DNA of 64,000 bases from NCBI GenBank assembly GCA_903904835.1, contig CAIVEI010000019.1, positions 1 to 64,000 of the forward strand. The letters are read 5' to 3'. Each line of letters begins with the position of its first letter. The stretch's first letter is position 1. Both the position numbers and the translations under genes were made by a program. Origin of the DNA: an uncultured Schlesneria sp. (GTDB taxonomy: Bacteria > Planctomycetota > Planctomycetia > Planctomycetales > Planctomycetaceae). This document shows, piece after piece, positions 57,971 to 64,000 of this stretch. The notes beneath the pieces were generated by a model that saw only the letters and a list, made by a program, of their open reading frames with translations, ran no database searches and was not told the DNA's origin.

Positions 57971-58561
57971 ATGACTTCACGTGATGCGATCCTGGCGGCA
58001 GTCCGTCGACAATTGCCGCAATCATCCCCCTTGCCCGATCTCGACGGTCGTTGGATTTCCTATTCCGATCCCGTCGGTCAATTTTCCTCCGTCCTCGAAA
58101 TGATCGGTGGCCGGTGTATTCGAGTCGCTTCGGAAGCGGAAATTGCAGGCGAACTGGAAGGTCTTCCTCAGTTCGCTTCCGCGAAACAAGTGATGTCGCT
58201 TGTTCCGTCCGCGTTGACCGGCACGGTGACGATGGACCAGATTGACGATCCACATCAGTTATTTGACGTTGATTTTGCCGTCTTGCCAGGTGGCATTGCT
58301 GTCGCCGAAAACGCCGCAATCTGGGTCAGCGACGCGCACGTCAAACATCGAGTGATTTACTTCCTTTGCCAGCACCTCGCATTGGTGGTTCAACTGAGCG
58401 ATCTGGTTCACAATCTGTATCAGGCGTACGAGCGCTTGAACGTGACCGCATCACCTTACGGTGGTTTCATCGCCGGGCCGTCGAAAACTGCCGACATCGA
58501 ACAATCGCTGGTGATCGGAGCACATGGGCCTCGTTCAATGACGGTCTTCATCGTTGGATAA
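57971..58561 (+). CDS. LutC/YkgG-like LUD domain protein
   Basis: A 196-residue protein of the LUD family, related to LutC of the lactate-utilisation LutABC complex. TSRDAILAAVRRQLPQ opens it; later AENAAIWV and the C-terminal IAGPSKTADIEQSLVIGAHG then PRSMTVFI are clear LutC-type motifs. LutA and LutB (iron-sulfur subunits) are not in the window, so the partner is unknown. The stop overlaps the frame of the next permease gene, which starts 31-46 bases later, suggesting one transcript. Confidence 0.87.
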   Translation: MTSRDAILAAVRRQLPQSSPLPDLDGRWISYSDPVGQFSSVLEMIGGRCIRVASEAEIAGELEGLPQFASAKQVMSLVPSALTGTVTMDQIDDPHQLFDVDFAVLPGGIAVAENAAIWVSDAHVKHRVIYFLCQHLALVVQLSDLVHNLYQAYERLNVTASPYGGFIAGPSKTADIEQSLVIGAHGPRSMTVFIVG

Positions 58562-58592
58562 TCCCGCGACAGAGTCGCTTCAAGGAATTCCA

Positions 58593-60020
58593 TTGACTGC
58601 TCACAACATGACCGAACACGACGAGAGTGGACCACTGACGCTTTGGGATGCGGTCAGCCTGGTAATTGGGATTGTCATTGGCAGCACTATTTATAAGACA
58701 CCGGGGACAATCTGCAGTAATGTTTCAGGTCCAGGTGCTGCAATTGGGTTGTGGGTGCTGTGCGGCGGCCTCTCGTTCGTTGGCGCACTTTGTTACGCGG
58801 AACTGGCAACGACCTATTCTCGATCCGGTGGTGAGTACAACTATTTGACTCGTGCGTTCGGATCGTGGGCCGGGTTCCTCTTCGGCTGGTCACAATTAGC
58901 CATCATTCAGACGGGAAGCATCGGTGCTCTCTCGTATGTCTTCGCCGAATATGCTGCCGAAGTGTTGCAGGCTCCAAAGTCTTCGGTGGTCTGGTTCGCA
59001 TTGGGTGCTGTCACTGTTCTCACGCTGCTCAACATGCTCGGCATTCACGCAGGACGGCATACTCAAAAGGCTTTGGTTCTAGCCAAACTATTAGGCTTGT
59101 TACTGCTGATCGTGGCGGGCCTGACATCGAATTCTGTTGTTTCCATGGCAGCGACAAAGCCGGTCACTGGTCCCGGCTGGTCACTGGCAATGATTCTGGT
59201 CTTGTATGCGTACGGAGGATGGAATGATGCGGCGTTTGTCACGGCAGAAGTTCGCAATCGTTCGCGGAACATCCCTCTCGCGCTACTTTATGGGCTGGGT
59301 CTGATCGTGATTATTTATGTACTTGTGAACCTTGCCTATTTACGTGCCTTGGGGTTTGAAGGACTGCGAAACTCCCAACGGCCTGCTGCAGATGCCCTTG
59401 CGGCGGTCCTTGGTGAACATGCCGGACGAGCAATGAGCCTTCTCGTGATGATTTCCGCCTTGGGTGGTTTGAACGGGCTGATCCTCGCGGTTTCACGAGT
59501 TCATGCGACAGTCGGTGCCGACCACGCGTTATTTTCACTGCTTGGTCGTTGGTCGGAACGGACAAAGACTCCGGTCTGGTCTTTGCTTGCTCAAGGGGTG
59601 ATTACCGTCTTGATGATTCTTGGCGTGGGCACAGAATCAGGTCGATCGATGATCGATGCAACCCTGATTCGATCGTCACTTCGTGCAATTCCCTGGGATC
59701 GTTACTACGGAGGATTCGATACTCTGTTTGCCGCTTCTGCACCGATCTTCTGGCTATTCTTTTTGAGTACTGGAATCGCGTACTTCGTCCTGCGAATTAT
59801 TGATCGCGATCGACCCCGCCCATTTACAGCACCCTGGTTTCCGCTATGCCCGCTTTTGTTTTGCGGGATGTGCGGATTTGGACTGTACTCGGCGGCGAAC
59901 TATGCAGGTCCACTGTTGCCGTTAATCGCGATTCCATTCTCGCTTGGCATCCCGTTGTTTTTTGTCAGTGGGTGGCTGGGTCGGTTATCATCGGCAAAGC
60001 CGCGTTCTTCGGAAACGTAA
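58593..60020 (+). CDS. APC-family amino-acid permease
   Basis: A membrane protein of about 475 residues with about 12 spans. ESGPLTLWDAVSLVIGIVIG then GSTIYKTPGTI is the helix-1 glycine-rich motif of APC transporters (substrate carboxylate binding). LSFVGALCYAELATTYSRSG then GEYNYLTRAFG is the family signature for helix 3 and following loop. Starts: TTG 58593 has AAGGA at a good distance; ATG 58608 lacks an SD, and TTG 58554 overlaps the LUD gene. Substrate not deducible, perhaps an amino acid or short organic acid, given the LutC neighbour. Confidence 0.9.
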   Translation: MTAHNMTEHDESGPLTLWDAVSLVIGIVIGSTIYKTPGTICSNVSGPGAAIGLWVLCGGLSFVGALCYAELATTYSRSGGEYNYLTRAFGSWAGFLFGWSQLAIIQTGSIGALSYVFAEYAAEVLQAPKSSVVWFALGAVTVLTLLNMLGIHAGRHTQKALVLAKLLGLLLLIVAGLTSNSVVSMAATKPVTGPGWSLAMILVLYAYGGWNDAAFVTAEVRNRSRNIPLALLYGLGLIVIIYVLVNLAYLRALGFEGLRNSQRPAADALAAVLGEHAGRAMSLLVMISALGGLNGLILAVSRVHATVGADHALFSLLGRWSERTKTPVWSLLAQGVITVLMILGVGTESGRSMIDATLIRSSLRAIPWDRYYGGFDTLFAASAPIFWLFFLSTGIAYFVLRIIDRDRPRPFTAPWFPLCPLLFCGMCGFGLYSAANYAGPLLPLIAIPFSLGIPLFFVSGWLGRLSSAKPRSSET

Positions 60021-60025
60021 TCGAA

Positions 60026-60070
60026 TCATGAAGTCACGGCTTAACCCATGAAGGCAAAGCCGTGGCACCC
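60026..60070. repeat. CACGG-type palindromic element, copy 3 (short)
   Basis: TCACGGCTTAACCCATGAAG, then GCAAAGCCGTGGCACCC shows the same end (GTGGCACCC) and interior ATGAAG/AAGCCGTG parts as copies 1 and 2. It sits between the converging permease and hydrolase genes. Confidence 0.65.
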
Positions 60071-60127
60071 GAAGATAGATCTCCATATTTTCCGCAAAAC
60101 GATCCCGCACTGATTCGGAAACCGCAG

Positions 60128-61219
60128 TTACTTCAACTGTTGCTTTAGCCATTCGTAAGCCTCGTTGCGTTGGGCTTCTGGAAAGTCATGAAGTGCGTCG
60201 GGTGTGGCAAGCTTCAAATTCGATTCGGCACCATACAATGCAAATACGGTTTCGGCCTTTTTGAAAGCTTTGCGGACTCCTTCTACTTCAAAATTGCTGT
60301 CGTTGATCGGTGAGTTGGAATAACAGCCTCGTGGTGCAAGTCCCGCCAGGATCTCGTAAAAATCGAATGGAACCTTGTTCGGATCATTCTGATAGGTCTC
60401 GCGGATCAGCGGCATATATCGATCGCTTGTCCACCCTTTCAATTGACCCTTGTAGTAACTGTGAAATGGGGTAAATCCACAACTCGTCACCACGGCTTTC
60501 AGCCGATCGTCAAAAAACGCTGTAAACAACGCATTATGCCCACCCAGCGAATGACCGATCACACCGATTCGATTTTTGTTGACCTGGGGAAGCGTTTCGA
60601 GCAGATCCACAGCTCGAATGTTGTTCCAAATCGCTTTCATTGAACCACTGGCGTAGCGTGCCCCATGCTTCTTGAAGTCGTAACGATATTCACCGAACGA
60701 AGGATAGTCGGGGACAATACAGACAAAGCCAAGTTCCGCCAATTCGTGTGCATAACGCAATGCAAGCAAACCGCCCAGCCCCACTGGTTCATCCTTTCCA
60801 ACATTGTTTGTCTGGTGAAGACACAGCATGGCGGGGGCGGGGGTTGTTTGGGTGATTTGTCGAGGAATTAAAATCCACGCGGGAACTCGGTCGTCTGATT
60901 CTGGTGTAAATATCACCTTTCGCCGAATGTACCTGTCTGTCATTTCCTCAGAAACAATTTCCACATCCAATGGGACTCGTCGCGTCTCATCGGGAAGTGA
61001 TCCCATCACTAGTTCCATATTCGCCCGAATATGCTTCAGTCGTTCGGCCCAGTCGCCCTTTGTCGTGATCGGTCGCTCGTGTCCGTCGGCATCGCGCAGG
61101 ACCAGCAAATTCGAGTGATCTGGATAAAAGACCGCATCGGCTTTGGGCAGATCCGCCCGAACGCCGGTCGATTGGACGAAGAGTAAGGACATCAACAACA
61201 GCCACTGTGATCTTCGCAT
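60128..61219 (-). CDS. Exported alpha/beta hydrolase (dienelactone-hydrolase-like)
   Basis: A 363-residue protein with signal peptide (WLLLMSLLFVQSTGVRA). It has the esterase motif GVIGHSLGGHNALF (nucleophile Ser in GHSLG), an oxyanion region in PAPAMLCLHQTNN, and late His in TPDALHDFPEAQR. This resembles the acetyl-xylan esterase / DLH-like families common in planctomycete secretomes. Substrate unknown. ATG 61219 begins the signal peptide; the frame extends to 61297. Confidence 0.88.
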   Translation of the reverse strand: MRRSQWLLLMSLLFVQSTGVRADLPKADAVFYPDHSNLLVLRDADGHERPITTKGDWAERLKHIRANMELVMGSLPDETRRVPLDVEIVSEEMTDRYIRRKVIFTPESDDRVPAWILIPRQITQTTPAPAMLCLHQTNNVGKDEPVGLGGLLALRYAHELAELGFVCIVPDYPSFGEYRYDFKKHGARYASGSMKAIWNNIRAVDLLETLPQVNKNRIGVIGHSLGGHNALFTAFFDDRLKAVVTSCGFTPFHSYYKGQLKGWTSDRYMPLIRETYQNDPNKVPFDFYEILAGLAPRGCYSNSPINDSNFEVEGVRKAFKKAETVFALYGAESNLKLATPDALHDFPEAQRNEAYEWLKQQLK

Positions 61220-61470
61220 TGTACGCTTCGAAAAGAGGTTACAGGCTTTGTGAAAACCGTGAGCCGCGCTGGACTCGAATTCTGCCGTCTCAGACAAGTG
61301 AAAATTATATGCCGTTTAATCTGGATAATCGACGATTGTCCTGAATGGCAACGCCTTGAAGCGGCCATTCTTGCCGATTCGGGATTGACAGGGTTGGTGT
61401 TTTGGTTGAGATTCCGCCCGAACATTGACCACATCAATTGCGATTTGATCCCATTATTTTCTGAGTTCTC

Positions 61471-62829
61471 ATGAGTGCAACCTGCTCGGTGCCCGCTTCA
61501 GTCTCATCGACGACCAATCGGCCCGTGACGCTGTCTCGGACGAGTGGAGCGATGGCGCTGGCGATCCGTATCGCCGGTGCGGGGGGAATGTTTCTCAGCC
61601 ACATCGTCCTTGCGCGCAGCTTGGGGGTCGTCGGATTTGGCGAGTATTCGCTGGCGATCACATGGCTGCAGGTTTTAACCGTCGCCGGAAAGCTTGGTCT
61701 GGATAATACTTCGCTACGGTATGTCGCTGAATATGTCACCAAAAACGAAAACGGCAAGCTGCGTGGATTTATCAAAGCATCAACCCGAGCCTCATTGCTG
61801 GCCAGCACCACGGTCGCAGCCTTCGTGATCGCCACTGTCTTCGTCTTGAGGAATTCGATCGGCGAAGGATTGGCGAATTGCCTGATCGTCGCCGCACTCA
61901 TGGTCCCGCTGATCTCACTGCGTCAAATTCAAGAGGCGAGTCTGCGAGGTGTCGGTCGGCTGTTCGAAAGCCAGATCAGTACAGTCGTCTGGCCCGTTCT
62001 ATTGTCTCTGCTGGCAGCATTCGCATGGCAAACATCCTCATGGGGGATTTCCTCATTAACCGCAATGATTTTGCACCTGATCGCAATCTTGACGGTCTCG
62101 ATGATGGTTTATCGGTTTCAGCGAAAACAGGCCTTTTGCGGTGACGAGATTTCGGCAAGTGATTCATGTCGGCAACTCTGGAAGCATACGGCGATGGCCT
62201 TTCTGTTCGCTGAAGGCTTGATCGCATTGAAAAGTCGTGCCTGTGTTGCCTTGGCGGGAATGTTGTTAGACAGGGAGTCGGTGGGACTTTATGGTGCAAT
62301 GGAAAAATTCGCTGACGTATCAGTACTCGCAAGTCAGTCACTAGGCCTGATTATTGCACCCCAATTCGCAGCACTTTATGCGGCAGGCCGCTATCCAGAA
62401 ATGCGTCGCCTCATGAAACAGGGGCAGTTTCTCGGGCTGGCATTTACGCTGCCTGTTGCTCTCGCCGTCGCCTTTTTCGGCGACTATGTCTTTGTGCTGC
62501 TCGGCCCCGGATATCGTGCTGGTTGGAAAGTGCTGATGGCGTTACTCGGTTCGGCCTGTATCGCGGCGTTTTCCGGTCCGGCCGCGTATGTACTGCAGAT
62601 GACTGGTCGTGAACGAACCATGCTTGTGATCACTGCCGCCAGTGCCGCAACAAATTTTCTGCTGAGTCTTATGTTGATGCCCGCCTATGGAATTATGGGA
62701 TTGGGAATTGCGCAAATGGCGACAAGTCTTGTCTGGACCGTTGGAGTTCGTACGAGTCTTGCCTGGCATCCTGCCTGGCAAAATACCCCTAACACTCCGC
62801 TTGTGGTTCAGAACGAGGTGTCCAAATGA
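61471..62829 (+). CDS. Polysaccharide flippase (Wzx/MATE-like)
   Basis: A 452-residue membrane protein with about 12 to 14 spans. AGAGGMFLSHIVLARSLGVV then GFGEYSLA at the start is a family hallmark of RfbX/Wzx flippases; later FLGLAFTLPVALAVAFFGDY and the paired last spans fit. It would flip lipid-linked oligosaccharide across the inner membrane for exopolysaccharide or O-antigen. The stop overlaps the start of the next gene (ATGA), so the two are coupled. Confidence 0.9.
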   Translation: MSATCSVPASVSSTTNRPVTLSRTSGAMALAIRIAGAGGMFLSHIVLARSLGVVGFGEYSLAITWLQVLTVAGKLGLDNTSLRYVAEYVTKNENGKLRGFIKASTRASLLASTTVAAFVIATVFVLRNSIGEGLANCLIVAALMVPLISLRQIQEASLRGVGRLFESQISTVVWPVLLSLLAAFAWQTSSWGISSLTAMILHLIAILTVSMMVYRFQRKQAFCGDEISASDSCRQLWKHTAMAFLFAEGLIALKSRACVALAGMLLDRESVGLYGAMEKFADVSVLASQSLGLIIAPQFAALYAAGRYPEMRRLMKQGQFLGLAFTLPVALAVAFFGDYVFVLLGPGYRAGWKVLMALLGSACIAAFSGPAAYVLQMTGRERTMLVITAASAATNFLLSLMLMPAYGIMGLGIAQMATSLVWTVGVRTSLAWHPAWQNTPNTPLVVQNEVSK

Positions 62830-64000
62830 GACTGATTTGGCTCTGGTTCCTTGCAGGTGTCATCCTCTGGCCGATCCATTCCACAGTGGCGACTTTCGGT
62901 GATAAACCGATCGATATGATGTTTTCGGATGCGTTGATTTTCCTGATTCCGATTTCGTATCTCTTTATCCGGACAACACCAACGCGCGAGCAGTGTCAGT
63001 CTGCCAGGGCACCGATTCTCTGGTACAGTTTGACGCCGTCGCTGGCACTGATCTGTGTCGTGTATATGGCTGCCGTTGCAGGAATTGGACTCGGATTATC
63101 CGGCGAATTGGTGCGAATCTTTTCCGCTTTCAAGCTGGCAAAACCAGTCGGTTTTGTTCTGCTGGGTCTGATGCTGGGTTCGTGGACCGACCCGATCGAA
63201 TTCATCGATATTTTCAGTCGCGCCTTTGGCGTCCTGACGGGGCTGACGTTCTTCTTTACATTAACTGAACCAAGCTTCCCGCTCGGCGAATGGGGGAAAT
63301 ATCTGTTTGAGTATGAACTAAGCGGCTATCCGAATTCACCGATGAGCTTCTATGCGGTTCTCACTCCTCTGCTGATCGCGGCGGCAGATACCAGCAAAAA
63401 TCGAATTATTCAATTAACGGGATGGGGACTGTCTGCCGCCACAGCACTGATTATTCTTGGTTCCATGTCACGATCCTCGTCACTCGCCTTTTTTTTCGGA
63501 ACGGTCCTGTACCTGGCAATGACAGGTCGTCAGGCATTTCTCGCGGGAAGTTTCATCGCCATCACCGTCTTCAGTATCGTGGGATTTGGCCTCTTTTCAG
63601 CCTTAAAAGAAACGGATGTCGTTGCTGTACTGGCGGAGAGAGTTCAGGATCGTGTTGATCGAAGCACGGAATCAGAAGACCCGTCGTCGGGTCGGTTTGA
63701 CATCTGGGAATTTGCTCTGGAATTGTCCGCCGAAAAGCCAATTTTTGGCTACATGTTCGAATCGTTTTCTCGTTACACGGGCGACGTCGATACGCCGCAC
63801 CAGCAGTACCTGGAAGTCCTGTACAAGTGCGGTGGACTGGGCCTCTTGTTTTACGGGTCGGTGCTGGGAAGCTGTTTGATGGTGACTCGCAGACTTCTGC
63901 GATTGACCTCAATCGGTGCCCCGGCGTGGTATCGATTACACGGGATGGTGGCCATGCTGGGTGCCGTCTCGCTGGGAAACCTCACGCAGCCGAATCTGAC
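62826..64000 (+). CDS. O-antigen ligase-like (Wzy_C) membrane protein, cut by the window end
   Basis: The frame opens at ATG 62826 (overlapping the flippase TGA) and remains open to base 64000, at least 391 residues. It has many hydrophobic segments and the family core SSGRFDIWEFALELSAEKPI then FGYM, followed by DTPHQQYLEVLYKCGGLGLL; the His in PHQQYLE corresponds to the conserved catalytic His of O-antigen ligase/Wzy-type proteins. It would polymerise or ligate surface polysaccharide. The end is beyond the window. Confidence 0.88.
   Translation, partial: MRLIWLWFLAGVILWPIHSTVATFGDKPIDMMFSDALIFLIPISYLFIRTTPTREQCQSARAPILWYSLTPSLALICVVYMAAVAGIGLGLSGELVRIFSAFKLAKPVGFVLLGLMLGSWTDPIEFIDIFSRAFGVLTGLTFFFTLTEPSFPLGEWGKYLFEYELSGYPNSPMSFYAVLTPLLIAAADTSKNRIIQLTGWGLSAATALIILGSMSRSSSLAFFFGTVLYLAMTGRQAFLAGSFIAITVFSIVGFGLFSALKETDVVAVLAERVQDRVDRSTESEDPSSGRFDIWEFALELSAEKPIFGYMFESFSRYTGDVDTPHQQYLEVLYKCGGLGLLFYGSVLGSCLMVTRRLLRLTSIGAPAWYRLHGMVAMLGAVSLGNLTQPNL

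Overview
The window reads as chromosomal DNA of a planctomycete, probably Planctomycetales. The pointers are a 1077-residue protein with a planctomycete cytochrome c (CFACHG) followed by DUF1549, LamG and DUF1553 regions, many secreted or lipoprotein genes of unknown function, tiny basic proteins, TTG and GTG starts with purine-rich SD sites, and abundant small palindromic repeats in short intergenic gaps. No single gene fixes the genus.

Layout. 1-120: a 20-bp minisatellite running off the left edge. 292-3157: cysD-cysNC sulfate activation. 3158-4060: no gene. 4061-5492: a DUF2252 gene whose N-terminus lies in another frame. 5999-6069: tRNA-Gly. 6233-8715: proC and a FabF-like ketosynthase. 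9351-9739: two very small basic proteins. 9843-10632: a REP-associated tyrosine transposase (RAYT) between two 104-bp palindromic repeats, abutting gatA (10628-12100). Then a family 5 uracil-DNA glycosylase, two ABC-2 exporters facing away from each other (12991-16774), a di-heme peroxidase, two unknown genes, a YHS-containing Cu+-type P-ATPase, nusB, a lone jelly-roll protein, the PSCyt/DUF1553 protein and tRNA-Cys.

28767-38033 is a run of mostly secreted proteins: an HExxH gluzincin, lipoproteins, two FKBP isomerase genes (three FKBP domains), a TIM-barrel isomerase/epimerase and a VIT/vWA protein. 38441-44005 (minus strand) is an ExbB - ExbD - zinc-ribbon-ExbD - FHA/PQQ gene set, the most system-like assembly here. 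44415-53434 (minus strand) is a tightly packed six-gene set: MoxR, DUF58, DUF2341/LamG/sialate-O-acetylesterase-like protein, gamma-glutamylcyclotransferase-like protein, ADP-ribosylglycohydrolase and a glucuronidase-like glycosidase. About 2 kb of decayed repeats follow (53435-55480). The right end has two unknown genes, a LutC-like protein with an amino-acid permease, a secreted alpha/beta hydrolase, and the start of a polysaccharide cluster (flippase, O-antigen-ligase-like protein cut by the window end).

I see no CRISPR array, rRNA, prophage or recognisable defence island. The candidates most worth follow-up are the ExbBD/FHA/PQQ set, the MoxR-to-glycosidase operon, and the RAYT/BIME unit that supplies the 5' edge of gatA. 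Functions are inferred from protein sequence recognised by eye; no database search was run.
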